The notes under the pieces were generated by a model. That model had not been told where the DNA came from, ran no database searches, and was given only the letters and a program-made list of their open reading frames with translations. Below, piece by piece: positions 15,831 through 25,166 of a stretch of DNA of 33,623 bases; within the stretch, counting starts at the first letter, position 1, and each line of letters begins with the position of its first letter. This DNA comes from Kribbia dieselivorans NBRC 106261 (GTDB taxonomy: Bacteria > Actinomycetota > Actinomycetes > Actinomycetales > Dermatophilaceae). The stretch covers positions 1 through 33,623 of the forward strand of contig NZ_BCRE01000055.1 of NCBI RefSeq assembly GCF_001552435.1, read 5' to 3'. The position numbers and the translations under genes were made by a program.

Positions 15831-17408
15831 ATGACTGTGCAGCACGACCGTGACATGGCCGAACTGGAGCTTTCCCGCCGCAGCACTCCGGTGGCGTGGC
15901 TGCTGCGCCACGAGCACGAGCAGAGCGACGCCGTGGCGATCCGATTCGAGGGGCAGTCCACCACGTGGGCGCAGTTCGGCGAGCGAGTCCGGTCGACGGC
16001 AGCGGTGCTGGCCGAGCACGGGGTCGGGGTCGGCGACCGCGTCGTGGTGCTCATGCCCAACCGCCCGGAGTTCCAGCACGTCGCGCTGGCGACGATGTAC
16101 CTGGGCGCGATCCTCGTCCCGGTGAACTTCCGCCTGGCCGCCGGTGAGGTCAGTTACCTCGTGAGCAATTCCGAGCCGACCGTGGTCGTCACCGATGACT
16201 CACTGCTCGACACCGCGACGGCCGCCGTCGTCGAGGTGAGCCGGGCGGAGTCCGGTGGGGTCACCACGGTCCTGAGCGTCGACTCGCGCGCCGACGGCGG
16301 CCCGTCGATGGCTGCCCTGGCGCCCGTCGCGGACCCGCCGGCCCCGGCCGTGGTCGGCTACGACGACGACGCGGCGATCATGTACACCTCCGGCACGACC
16401 GGGCGTCCCAAGGGCGCGGTGCTGTCGTACCAGAACTTCGTCGTCAACGCGCTGCGGACCTCGAAGGCCTGGGACCTGCAGGAGTACGACGTCATGATGC
16501 TCGCCTCGCCGCTGTTCCACATCGCCGCGTTCTGCGCGTGGATGGGATCGGTGGCCGGCGGGGCCACGGCGCTCCTGATGCCCTCGACCGGGTTCGACGC
16601 GACGCGCGTGCTCGACACGATGGAGGCCGAAGGCGTCACGACGACGTTCCTCGTGCCGGCCCAGTGGCAGATGCTCTGCGACGAACCCCGGGTGGCCCAG
16701 CGTGACCTCAAGCTGCGGTACCTCTCCTGGGGCGCCGCGCCCGCGACCGAAGCGTTGCTGCGCCGCATGATGGCCGCCTTCCCGGGCGCGCAGATCGTCG
16801 CCGCGTTCGGGCAGACCGAGACCACGGCCTCCGGGGTCTGGCTGCGCGCCGCCGACTCCCTGCGCAAGATCGGCTCGGTCGGCAAGGCGATCTACTCGAC
16901 GTCGATCCGGGTCGTCGACGGGCGGATGAACGACGTCGGCGTCGATGAGGTCGGCGAGATCGTCTACCGCGGGCCGGGCGTGATGTCGCGCTTCTGGCGC
17001 AACGAGGAGGCCACGGCCGAGGCGTTCCGTGGCGGATGGTTCCACTCGGGCGATCTGGTGCGCCGCGACGCCGAGGGGTTCCTCTACGTCGTCGACCGGA
17101 TCAAGGACATGATCATCTCCGGCGGCGAGAACATCTACTGCGCCGAGTTGGAGAACGTCATCGCCGATCACCCCTCCGTCGCCCAGGTGGCGGTCGTCGG
17201 GCGTGACGACGAGAAGTGGGGCGAGGTGCCAGTGGCCGTCATCGTGCCGACCGACGCGTCGAACCCGCCGTCGCTGGAGGACATCCGCGCGTTCTGTGAT
17301 GGGCGCCTGGCCCGGTACAAGCTGCCCAAGGGTGTCGTCATCCAGCCCGAGTTTCCGCGCTCCGGGACGGGGAAGGTGCAGAAGAACGTGCTACGCGAAC
17401 TCGTCTGA
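15831..17408 (+). CDS. Long-chain/aryl acid-CoA ligase, FadD-like
   Basis: 525 residues of the ANL superfamily. Motifs in order: AIMYTSGTTGRPKGA (from about 183), FGQTETTASG (about 327), GGWFHSGDLVRRD, VDRIKDMIISGGENIY and the C-terminal lysine motif SGTGKVQKN. All residues for adenylation and thioesterification are present. It converts the imported acid to its acyl-CoA using ATP. ATG at 15831 follows GAAGGAG at good spacing, 51 bases after the crotonase, so it is probably the last gene of the importer operon. A perfect 33-bp hairpin follows nine bases after the stop. The acyl-CoA synthetase at 201 is a different subfamily, suggesting two activation steps or two substrates. Confidence 0.92.
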   Translation: MTVQHDRDMAELELSRRSTPVAWLLRHEHEQSDAVAIRFEGQSTTWAQFGERVRSTAAVLAEHGVGVGDRVVVLMPNRPEFQHVALATMYLGAILVPVNFRLAAGEVSYLVSNSEPTVVVTDDSLLDTATAAVVEVSRAESGGVTTVLSVDSRADGGPSMAALAPVADPPAPAVVGYDDDAAIMYTSGTTGRPKGAVLSYQNFVVNALRTSKAWDLQEYDVMMLASPLFHIAAFCAWMGSVAGGATALLMPSTGFDATRVLDTMEAEGVTTTFLVPAQWQMLCDEPRVAQRDLKLRYLSWGAAPATEALLRRMMAAFPGAQIVAAFGQTETTASGVWLRAADSLRKIGSVGKAIYSTSIRVVDGRMNDVGVDEVGEIVYRGPGVMSRFWRNEEATAEAFRGGWFHSGDLVRRDAEGFLYVVDRIKDMIISGGENIYCAELENVIADHPSVAQVAVVGRDDEKWGEVPVAVIVPTDASNPPSLEDIRAFCDGRLARYKLPKGVVIQPEFPRSGTGKVQKNVLRELV

Positions 17409-17417
17409 ACACACAAC

Positions 17418-17484
17418 TTCGCCGAGTGATGGTTTCGGGTCGCCTCAGGACTCCTGAGGCGACCCGAAACCATCACTCGGCGAA
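17418..17484. terminator. Perfect 33-bp hairpin, GCCGAGTGATGG family (copy 2), bidirectional
   Basis: Arms 17418-17450 and 17452-17484 are perfect reverse complements with one central base. It lies between the convergent ligase (stop 17408) and thiolase (stop 17504) and so can end both transcripts. The outer 15 bases (TTCGCCGAGTGATGG) match the hairpin at 11362, the inner 18 do not. Confidence 0.85.
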
Positions 17485-17503
17485 AGAGTGACGGAGCGTC
17501 GTG

Positions 17504-18649
<1,146 letters not shown>

Positions 18650-18711
18650 GGGATTTCCTTCTTTCGGTGGTGAATCGGTGGTCTGGATCCTCGGCCCGCC
18701 CGCCCCCTCCC

Positions 18712-18761
18712 CGGTTCGAGGTAATAGGGGGCGTTACAACGCCCCCTATTACCTCGAACCG
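18712..18761. terminator. Perfect 24-bp hairpin, TTCGAGGTA family (copy 1)
   Basis: Arms 18712-18735 and 18738-18761 are perfect reverse complements around a two-base loop. It stands between the acyl-CoA dehydrogenase operon and the thiolase, both on the minus strand, 21 bases after the dehydrogenase stop. The outer bases TTCGAGGTA are shared with the hairpin at 26931, the cores differ. Confidence 0.75.
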
Positions 18762-18781
18762 CGTGGGGTCGGGGGAGGGTC

Positions 18782-19888
18782 TCAGCCGAGGACGGCGAGA
18801 TCGGGGTGATCGGAGATGCGTGTGGCCAGGTCGGCGATGCGCTCGTCCTGGCTGCCCCACATGCGGTCGAGGGCGGTCAGGCGACCGGTGTAGTGCCCGA
18901 TGCGGTGCTCGGCCGTGACACCGATACCGCCGTGCATCTGGATGGCCTCCTGACCGACGAGCCGCCCGGCGTCGCTGATGATGACCTGGGCACGCAGGAT
19001 CGAGTCGGCATCGTCGGGGTCGACGTCGTACGACATCGCCGCGAAGAGGGCGGCGCTGTGGGCCACGGTCGCCTCGGAGTACATGTCCGCGGCGCGGTGG
19101 GTCAGCGCCTGGAACGCGGCCAGCGGCCGACCGAACTGCTCACGCACATTGAGGTACTCGACCGTCATGTCCAGGGCCGTCTGCATCGCGCCGGAGGACT
19201 CGCCGCACAGCACGACCCGAGCCGCGCCCAGGGCCCGGCGCAGCACGACGTCGGCCTCGTCACCGAGGGCGAGCAACACGGCCGGAGCGTCGTTGAACTC
19301 GACCCGGTCGGTCGTCACCTGGGCGGCGTCGGCGGCCACGAGCAACAGCGCCGGGCCCTGCTCGGTCGCGGCCGAGACGACGAAGTGGGTGCCGTCGGCC
19401 GCGAAGCGCACCGGTGCCTTGACGCCGCGCACGCTCCACCCATCGCCGGAGGGGGCGGCCGTGACATCGGTGGCGTGCGTCGACCAGACGCGCATCGGCT
19501 CGGCCAACGCGGGCAGCGGGAGCGCGGTACCCCCGGCGATCCCGCGGACCACCTCGGTCACCGACGCCGGGGCCCGCCCGACGGACGTGGCCTGGACCAG
19601 CGCGGTGCCGGCGAGGACGACCTCGGCCAGCGGCACCTGGACCCCGGCCGCGCCGAGCTCGAGCGCGACCGCGACGAGGGCTTCGGCACCGGCGTCTGCG
19701 CCGCCCAGGTCCTCCGGCCAGACCAACCCGAGCACACCGACCTCCGCCAGCGACTTCCACACGGTGGCGTCGAGCTGCGGGGGAGCGGCCGTGGGCACCG
19801 CCGCGGTGGTGGCCGCCTGGTGGCGGGTGAGCATGTCCTTGACGGCGGAGCGCAGTGCGGTCAGCTCGTCGTTGATCGTGAAGTCCAT
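18782..19888 (-). CDS. Acyl-CoA dehydrogenase, second (shorter) subunit
   Basis: 368 residues. The fold order is that of the family (N-terminal helices with PEDLGGADAGAEA, a middle beta domain, then C-terminal helices with FGRPLAAFQALTHRAADMY and QMHGGIGVTAEH). The middle-domain FAD/substrate segment is weakly conserved. It follows its partner at 19892 by only three bases. Such pairs of unequal acyl-CoA dehydrogenases form alpha2-beta2 complexes in actinobacterial steroid side-chain breakdown (the FadE26-27 and FadE28-29 kind); a heteromer is inferred here from arrangement and divergence. It would introduce a double bond into an acyl-CoA, passing electrons to ETF. Confidence 0.88.
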   Translation of the reverse strand: MDFTINDELTALRSAVKDMLTRHQAATTAAVPTAAPPQLDATVWKSLAEVGVLGLVWPEDLGGADAGAEALVAVALELGAAGVQVPLAEVVLAGTALVQATSVGRAPASVTEVVRGIAGGTALPLPALAEPMRVWSTHATDVTAAPSGDGWSVRGVKAPVRFAADGTHFVVSAATEQGPALLLVAADAAQVTTDRVEFNDAPAVLLALGDEADVVLRRALGAARVVLCGESSGAMQTALDMTVEYLNVREQFGRPLAAFQALTHRAADMYSEATVAHSAALFAAMSYDVDPDDADSILRAQVIISDAGRLVGQEAIQMHGGIGVTAEHRIGHYTGRLTALDRMWGSQDERIADLATRISDHPDLAVLG

Positions 19889-19891
19889 GGT

Positions 19892-21070
19892 TCAGCCCTT
19901 CAGCCCGAGGATGGTCCCGGCGACGATGCCGCGCTGGACCTCGCTCGAGCCTCCGTAGATCGTCGTCTTGCGGTAATTGAGGTAGGTCGGCACCGAGCGG
20001 CGGGCCCACCGCGGCACGCCGTCGATCTCGTCCCATGACAGCGCCATCGGCCCGGCGATGTCGATGCCCAGTTCGAGGATCTGCTGCTGCAACTGCGAGG
20101 CGCGCAGTTTGAGGATCGAGGAGGCCGGGTCGGGCTTGCCGCCGGTCGAGGCACCGCCGGCCACCCGCAGGGCGGTCAGTTCGAGCGCCAGCGCCGAGGT
20201 CTCGAGCTTGACGAAGCGGGCCGCATTGGCCGGGTCGTCGAGGATCGAGCCGTCGCCGCGCCGCACCTGCTGCGCGTGTTCCTTCAGCTCCGCGATCCAG
20301 CGGTTGATCAGACCCGTGTTGGCCACGCCCACGCGCTCGTTGCCCAGGAGGAACTTGGCGTAGTCCCAACCCTTGTTCTCCTCACCGACGAGCTGGTCGG
20401 CGGGCACCCGGACGTTGTCGAAGTGGACCTCGTTGACCTCGTGGTTGTCGTCGAGGGTGATGATGGGCCGCACCGTGACGCCGGGACTCTTCATGTCGAT
20501 GAGGAGCATCGAGATGCCCTGCTGCTTCTTCGGCGCGTTCGGGTCGGTGCGCACGAGGGCGAAGATCCAGTCCGAGTGCTGCGCCAGGGTGGTCCACGTC
20601 TTCTGCCCATTGACGATGTACTCGTCACCGTCACGTACGGCGGTGGTACGCAGGCTGGCCAGGTCGGAGCCGGAGCCCGGCTCGGAGAAGCCCTGCGACC
20701 ACCAGATCTCGGCCGTGGCGGTCGGCGGGAGGAAGCGCTCCTTGAGGGCCTGCGAGCCGAACGCGGCGATGACCGGGCCGATCATGACGGCGTTGAACGG
20801 CAGCGGGTTGGGCACCCCGGCGGCGGCGAGCTCCGTGCGCCAGATGTGCAGCTGCAGCGGGGTCCAGCCGCGGCCACCCCACTCCACCGGCCATCCGGGC
20901 ACGGCCAGGCCGGCCGCGGCGAGGATGCCGTGGCTGCGACGAATCTCCTCGCCGGTCAGCGGCTCGCCTGCCCGGACCTTGTCGCGCAGGTCTTGGGGGA
21001 ACTCGTGGGTGAAGTAGGTGCGAAGCGAGTCGCGGAACTCCGCATCCTCGGCAGTGAGTGATCGACGCAT
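19892..21070 (-). CDS. Acyl-CoA dehydrogenase, first subunit
   Basis: 392 residues with well-kept motifs: PVEWGGRGWTPLQLHIW, the FAD-binding FSEPGSGSDLASLRT, NGQKTWTTLAQHSDW and the C-terminal YGGSSEVQRGIVA. It oxidises an acyl-CoA at C2-C3 using FAD. ATG at 21070 is chosen over the TTG at 21079. The -10 sequence TACGTT (21083-21078) ends seven bases before this ATG, so the transcript looks leaderless. The gene is the first of a minus-strand pair with 18782-19888 and is divergent from the Nuo-like cassette; the shared 122-base intergenic region has an AT-rich dyad at 21102-21118 over the expected -35 position. Confidence 0.92.
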   Translation of the reverse strand: MRRSLTAEDAEFRDSLRTYFTHEFPQDLRDKVRAGEPLTGEEIRRSHGILAAAGLAVPGWPVEWGGRGWTPLQLHIWRTELAAAGVPNPLPFNAVMIGPVIAAFGSQALKERFLPPTATAEIWWSQGFSEPGSGSDLASLRTTAVRDGDEYIVNGQKTWTTLAQHSDWIFALVRTDPNAPKKQQGISMLLIDMKSPGVTVRPIITLDDNHEVNEVHFDNVRVPADQLVGEENKGWDYAKFLLGNERVGVANTGLINRWIAELKEHAQQVRRGDGSILDDPANAARFVKLETSALALELTALRVAGGASTGGKPDPASSILKLRASQLQQQILELGIDIAGPMALSWDEIDGVPRWARRSVPTYLNYRKTTIYGGSSEVQRGIVAGTILGLKG

Positions 21071-21077
21071 ACGTGGC

Positions 21078-21118
21078 AACGTAGCGTCACGCGCCGCTCG
21101 GATCTATAGGGTTTAGAT
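21078..21118 (-). promoter_or_regulatory. Promoter and candidate operator of the acyl-CoA dehydrogenase pair
   Basis: TACGTT (21083-21078, minus strand) is a -10 ending seven bases before the ATG. The dyad ATCTA-N7-TAGAT (21102-21118) is in a locally AT-rich patch and covers the expected -35 region, as a repressor operator would. It does not have the promoter spacing of the ATAG-N7-CTAT sites, so a different regulator (for example TetR-type) is more likely. Confidence 0.4.
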
Positions 21119-21180
21119 ATCGGTTGGCTATGGGCCTGACTCACCCCGCCTATGCCCACCCCCGCGACACCCCGGGGACC

Positions 21181-21186
21181 TACCCT
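21181..21186 (+). promoter_or_regulatory. -10 element of the leaderless Nuo-like cassette
   Basis: TACCCT fits TANNNT and ends six bases before the GTG at 21193. No ribosome-binding site precedes that GTG, so a leaderless transcript is likely. Confidence 0.45.
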
Positions 21187-21192
21187 GTCAGG

Positions 21193-21690
21193 GTGAGTGT
21201 CGACCTGCCCCACCCCACCTCCCCGATCTCGCCGGTCACGACTCCGGTCGTGGTCACCACGGGCGGAGCGTCGATGACGTGGACCCTCTGGACCCTCGGC
21301 GCGGGTCTGGCCTGCTGCGCGGTCGAGGTCGCCGCCGCGCTCGCGGCCCAGGACGACCCCGACGACACCGCCGACCTCGGCATCGAGCCCTTCGCCCCCA
21401 GCCCCGCCGAGGCCGATCTCCTGCTCGTCTCCGGCACGGTCACCGCCGCCTCGGCCTCGCTCGTGCGTGCCCTCTACGACGGCATGCCCGAGCCGCGTCA
21501 CGTCATCGCGTACGGGGCGTGCACCGCCTCCGGCGGCCCGTACTGGGACTCCTACTCGGTCACCCCCGGCATCCACGACCTCGTGCCCGTCGACCTCGTC
21601 GTGCCCGGCTGCCCGCCGCGCCCCGAGGCGTTGATCCATGCGCTGCGCACCCTGACTCACCGTCTGCACTCCGAGGCGGCAACGGCATGA
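21193..21690 (+). CDS. Complex I-like subunit NuoB (PSST family)
   Basis: 165 residues. Tandem C41-C42 in GLACCAVEV, C110 in YGACTASGG and C140 in VPGCPPRPE are all four ligands of the N2 [4Fe-4S] cluster, with spacing like that of true NuoB. The tandem cysteines favour a complex I type over the single-cysteine GC-type of group 4 hydrogenase small subunits. In complex I this subunit passes electrons to quinone at the interface with NuoD, but no NuoD is encoded nearby. The N-terminal 27 residues are Pro/Thr-rich and not family-like. GTG at 21193 is chosen from the -10 at 21181; the frame is open back to 21124. It is coupled by ATGA to the NuoC-like gene. Confidence 0.85.
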   Translation: MSVDLPHPTSPISPVTTPVVVTTGGASMTWTLWTLGAGLACCAVEVAAALAAQDDPDDTADLGIEPFAPSPAEADLLLVSGTVTAASASLVRALYDGMPEPRHVIAYGACTASGGPYWDSYSVTPGIHDLVPVDLVVPGCPPRPEALIHALRTLTHRLHSEAATA

Positions 21691-22118
21691 ACACCACAAC
21701 GGAGAAGCGCGTGGTCACCCCGGGCGAATGGGCCTCCGCGGTGGAGGAGGCCCGCGCGGCCGGCTTCACCACGTTCGACCACCTCTGTGGTGTCGACCGC
21801 GCGTACGACGTCGCACAGCCCGGTATCGACCTCGTGGTCCGGCTGCTCGACACCTCGGTCCCCGGCCGGTTGCGGGCGCTGCAGGTGACGACCCGCGTGA
21901 CCGAACCGGTCGCGTCCCTGACCGCGATCTTCCCCGGCGCGGCGTGGCATGAGCGTGAGACCGCCGAGATGTTCGGAGTCTCGTTCACCGGCTTCGACGA
22001 CGGCGTCACCGACACCCCTCGGCCGCTGCTGCTGCCGCCGGGGTTCGAGGGGCACCCCCTGCGCAAGGAGTTCGCCCTGACGGCTCGTGACGTGCTGCCC
22101 GAATCCGAGGTGAGGTGA
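21687..22118 (+). CDS. Complex I-like subunit NuoC (30-kDa family)
   Basis: 143 residues. The C-terminal half carries the family signature ASLTAIFPGAAWHERETAEM followed by FGVSF, LLLPPGFEGHPLRKEF. The N-terminal half has FDHLCGVD, the usual start of the domain. In complex I and related hydrogenases it is a structural peripheral-arm subunit bound to NuoD and NuoB. It is short but appears to hold the whole domain. ATG overlaps the NuoB-like stop (ATGA), and its own stop is one base before the next start. It is not fused to NuoD, unlike NuoCD proteins. Confidence 0.85.
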   Translation: MNTTTEKRVVTPGEWASAVEEARAAGFTTFDHLCGVDRAYDVAQPGIDLVVRLLDTSVPGRLRALQVTTRVTEPVASLTAIFPGAAWHERETAEMFGVSFTGFDDGVTDTPRPLLLPPGFEGHPLRKEFALTARDVLPESEVR

Positions 22119-22119
22119 G

Positions 22120-22545
22120 ATGACCGCATTGCCGCCCGTACCGTCCTCCGCCCATAACGCCATCGCGTTGTACGCGCAGAACTGCACCTCGTGCGACCTG
22201 TGCGTCAAGGAATGCCCCGATCGGTGCATCCACCTCGACTTCCACAAAGAGACCCAACCGGCGACCACCCCGCGCGGGCGTGATCGCCAGGTCAAGGTGC
22301 TCGATCGGTTCGCCATCGACTACTCGCTGTGCATGTACTGCGGCATCTGCGTCGACGTCTGCCCGTTCGACGCGCTCTTCTGGAGCCCGGACCACACCTA
22401 CCTCGGCGAGGGTGAGCATGCCCTGACCGACCTGCTCTACGAGAAGGAGCGGTTGGGGGAGTTCCTCGACTCCGCACCGGCCGACCCGCGGCCCAAGGCG
22501 AAGGTCAACCCGTTCGCCGACGTACGGCCGCGCGGGCGGCGCTGA
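22120..22545 (+). CDS. Complex I-like ferredoxin subunit NuoI (2x[4Fe-4S])
   Basis: 141 residues with two complete cluster motifs: C22-x2-C25-x2-C28-x3-C32-P and C71-x2-C74-x2-C77-x3-C81-P. This is the TYKY/NuoI pattern carrying clusters N6a and N6b, which relay electrons to the N2 cluster of NuoB. The N-terminal amphipathic segment of longer NuoI proteins is missing, and the C-terminus is a Pro/Arg-rich tail. GAGGTGAG precedes the ATG. It is the last gene of a tight three-gene unit; the next gene, 136 bases on, is the unrelated HtpX protease. Confidence 0.87.
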   Translation: MTALPPVPSSAHNAIALYAQNCTSCDLCVKECPDRCIHLDFHKETQPATTPRGRDRQVKVLDRFAIDYSLCMYCGICVDVCPFDALFWSPDHTYLGEGEHALTDLLYEKERLGEFLDSAPADPRPKAKVNPFADVRPRGRR

Positions 22546-22681
22546 GATCCCACCGGCGGTCCTCGCTTCCGCGCGGCACATCGCGCGGTGGGCAGGACCG
22601 GAACATCACACCTCGATGTGTCGTTGAACTCGGCACAGACCCGAGTACCCCACGATTACAGGACCATCCACGGTGAGGCCC

Positions 22682-23572
22682 ATGCACAATCACAACAACG
22701 GACTCAAGACTGCCATGCTCTTCGGCGGCATCTGGGCCATCCTGCTCGCGCTGGGGTGGTTCGTCGCGAGCTACACCGGCAACAGCATCTTCCTGTGGGT
22801 CTTCGCCCTGATCGGTGTCGGCACGACGGCGTACTCGTACTGGAACTCCGACAAGCTCGCGATCCGGGCCATGCACGCCTACCCGGTCACCGAAGCCGAG
22901 CAGCCGGCGATGTACCGCATCGTGCGCGAACTCAGCGAGCGCGCGGGCCAGCCGATGCCGAGCCTGTTCGTCAGTCCGACCGCGGCGCCGAACGCTTTCG
23001 CCACCGGCCGCAATCCGCAGCACGCGGCGGTGTGCTGCACCGAGGGGATCCTCCACCTGCTCAACGAGCGTGAGCTGCGCGGCGTGCTCGGGCACGAGCT
23101 CATGCACGTGTACAACCGCGACATCCTCACCGGCTCGGTGGCGGCGGCGATCGCCGGTGTCATCTCCACGGTTGGGCAGATGCTTTCGTTCGGCATGATG
23201 TTCGGCGGCGGCAACCGCGACGACCGTGGCGGCGGCGGAGCCTTGGCCGGCCTGGCGATGGCGATCCTCGCGCCGATCGCCGCGACGGTCATCCAGTTCG
23301 CGATCTCGCGCACCCGTGAGTACGACGCCGACGAAGACGGAGCGACGTTGACCGGCGATCCGTTGGCGCTCGCCTCCGCGTTGCGCAAGCTCGAGGTCGG
23401 GGTGGCGCAGGCGCCGTTGGAGCCGACCCGTCAGGTGGCCAACGCCAGCCACATGATGATCGCCAACCCGTTCCGCGCGGCCGACGTGCAGCGGATGTTC
23501 TCGACGCACCCGCCCATGGACCAGCGCATCGCCCGCCTCGAGGCCATGGCCAGCGGTCAGCAGCGCTACTGA
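22682..23572 (+). CDS. htpX: HtpX-like membrane zinc metalloprotease (M48)
   Basis: 296 residues. Two N-terminal membrane helices (about 9-28 and 34-52) are followed by the zinc site HELMH in [14 protein letters not shown] and the third ligand glutamate in [13 protein letters not shown]; two more hydrophobic segments lie between. HtpX degrades misfolded membrane proteins at the cytoplasmic face of the membrane. ATG at 22682 gives the typical MHNxNNGLKTA start; a GTG three codons earlier is in frame. A possible -10 (ATTACA near 22656) stands upstream. The gene is alone, and a perfect hairpin follows. Confidence 0.92.
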   Translation: MHNHNNGLKTAMLFGGIWAILLALGWFVASYTGNSIFLWVFALIGVGTTAYSYWNSDKLAIRAMHAYPVTEAEQPAMYRIVRELSERAGQPMPSLFVSPTAAPNAFATGRNPQHAAVCCTEGILHLLNERELRGVLGHELMHVYNRDILTGSVAAAIAGVISTVGQMLSFGMMFGGGNRDDRGGGGALAGLAMAILAPIAATVIQFAISRTREYDADEDGATLTGDPLALASALRKLEVGVAQAPLEPTRQVANASHMMIANPFRAADVQRMFSTHPPMDQRIARLEAMASGQQRY

Positions 23573-23613
23573 CGCCGCGGTTGATCGACGCGCCCCCACC
23601 GCGCCCCGAACGA

Positions 23614-23653
23614 CGACGAACCCCCACCGAGTGAGCTCGGTGGGGGTTCGTCG
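23614..23653. terminator. Perfect 18-bp bidirectional terminator
   Basis: Arms 23614-23631 and 23636-23653 are exact reverse complements with loop TGAG. It lies between convergent htpX (stop 23572) and the metallophosphoesterase (stop 23695) and can serve both. Confidence 0.85.
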
Positions 23654-23694
23654 GTCGGGCGTCAACCAAGTACGGCGTCAACCCGTGACCGGGA

Positions 23695-25101
23695 TCAGTC
23701 CTGGTACTTGTACTCGATCTCGGACTCGAACTTCGGGCCCTTCTTGCTCGGACCGAAGGCCTCGGCCGAGTTGGTGACCTTCTTGTTCTTGCCGTTCTTG
23801 GTGATGGTGAAGCCATCGAACAGCTTGCCGTCAGCGGTACGCGCCTCGTAACGGATCTCGTTGCCGTCGACGTCGATGAGCTGGTAGAGCTGCTTGTACT
23901 CGGTGCGCGCGACCTGCTCGGCACCGTTGCGGCGCCAGTTGAAGCCGTCGTTGAGCTGGTACATCTTCGGGCCGGAGACGGACACGACGTAGACCGTGCC
24001 GTTGGAGATGCCGGACTTGCCGATGTTGGCGTTCGTCAGGCCACCGCGGGCGTAGTTGTGGTCGTGACCCTGCAGCACGAGGTCGACCTGGTGCTTCTCG
24101 AAGATCGGCAGGAAGAAGTCGCGCACGTTCTGGTGGTTGCGCGACGAGGCGGTCGCGAAGACCGGGTGGTGGAACGTCACGACGCTCCACTTGCCCGGGT
24201 TCTCGGCCAGGGCCTTGTCGAGGAAGTCGGCCTGCTCCTGCATGGCGACCTTGTCGTTCTGCAGGTTGGTGTTCAGGCCGATGAAGCGGACGCCCTGGTA
24301 GTCGGTGAAGTAGACCGACTCGGGGGCGACCGCGTCGACGGCGGCCGGTCCGTTCTTCGGGTTCTCGAACTGGTGCGACCAGACCGGGGTCAGCTTGCCG
24401 CTCTGGTACTCGTGGTTGCCGGGGACGGCCATGGTGTTGATGTTGCCGTTGATCCAACCGGAGGCGTAGTTCCACCAGCCCCACTCGTGGTCGCGGTTGG
24501 CGGTGTTCACGAGGTCACCGGCGTGGATGATCATCTTGGCGTCCGGACGGTCGCGGAACGCGCGGCGGAAGACGCGGGAGGCGTGGTCCTTGACATCGTT
24601 CTGCGAGTCGCCGTAGTAGATGAACGAGAACGGCTCGGCCTTGTCGGAGGCCGTGGTGAACTCCTGCCACTCGCTCCAGTTCGTGCCGTCACCGACGCGG
24701 TAGAGGTAGGCCGTCTTCGGGTCGAGGTCCTTGAACGTCACCGAGTGGAACTTGGCGGTGTAGCCGAGGTTCGCCGCGATGGGGGCGTTGCTCGTGGCGG
24801 TGACGGTCTCGTACTTGGACTGGCCGCCGTAGGCGAAGTACGGGCCGGCGTCCATCTTGGCGATCTGCGCCTGCGCGGTGGTCACCTCGGCGCTGGTGCG
24901 CCAGGTGACGGCCTGGGAGGTGGCGTTGTTCTCGGTGGTGTTCAGGACGATGCGGTCCGGAACCGGGGTGGGGGCCCACTCGAGCGCGCGGTCGTAGCGC
25001 GGCGGCGGGGTGGTGTCCTGGGCGACGGCGGTTGCGCCGACACCGGCCAGGGCGAGCACCAGGGCGCCGGCACCGATCATACGGACGTTGCGGGTCTTCA
25101 T
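23695..25101 (-). CDS. Secreted metallophosphoesterase, purple-acid-phosphatase-like architecture
   Basis: 468 residues with a signal peptide (basic MKTRNVR, hydrophobic stretch, then VAQD near 27-29), a fibronectin-like N-terminal domain (about 45-150, as in purple acid phosphatases) and a calcineurin-like domain. Metal-site motifs are D165 in GDSQ, D196 in AGDLVNT, N229-H230 in PGNHE, H311/H312 in VTFHHP, and H346/H348 in GHDHNY. The tyrosine that gives purple acid phosphatases their colour (GDxxY) is N199 here, so the metal centre probably differs. It should release phosphate from esters outside the cell. AAAGG precedes the ATG; the frame is open further upstream, but that stretch has no signal-like features. 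A tandem 11-base repeat resembling a PHO box lies about 65-95 bases upstream. Confidence 0.88.
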   Translation of the reverse strand: MKTRNVRMIGAGALVLALAGVGATAVAQDTTPPPRYDRALEWAPTPVPDRIVLNTTENNATSQAVTWRTSAEVTTAQAQIAKMDAGPYFAYGGQSKYETVTATSNAPIAANLGYTAKFHSVTFKDLDPKTAYLYRVGDGTNWSEWQEFTTASDKAEPFSFIYYGDSQNDVKDHASRVFRRAFRDRPDAKMIIHAGDLVNTANRDHEWGWWNYASGWINGNINTMAVPGNHEYQSGKLTPVWSHQFENPKNGPAAVDAVAPESVYFTDYQGVRFIGLNTNLQNDKVAMQEQADFLDKALAENPGKWSVVTFHHPVFATASSRNHQNVRDFFLPIFEKHQVDLVLQGHDHNYARGGLTNANIGKSGISNGTVYVVSVSGPKMYQLNDGFNWRRNGAEQVARTEYKQLYQLIDVDGNEIRYEARTADGKLFDGFTITKNGKNKKVTNSAEAFGPSKKGPKFESEIEYKYQD

Positions 25102-25166
25102 GTCCAGCCTTTCATTGGGGGTTGGCGCCCCCACCATGGCCACCGACTCCGACCCCTTGCCTGACA

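Noticed and set aside
21106-21120. A fifth LysR-type box (ATAG-N7-ATAT) between the dehydrogenase and Nuo-like genes
   Set aside because: T-N11-A fits, but one arm does not match and neither TCTTKG nor the -66 distance is present in either direction. An operator of another type explains it better.
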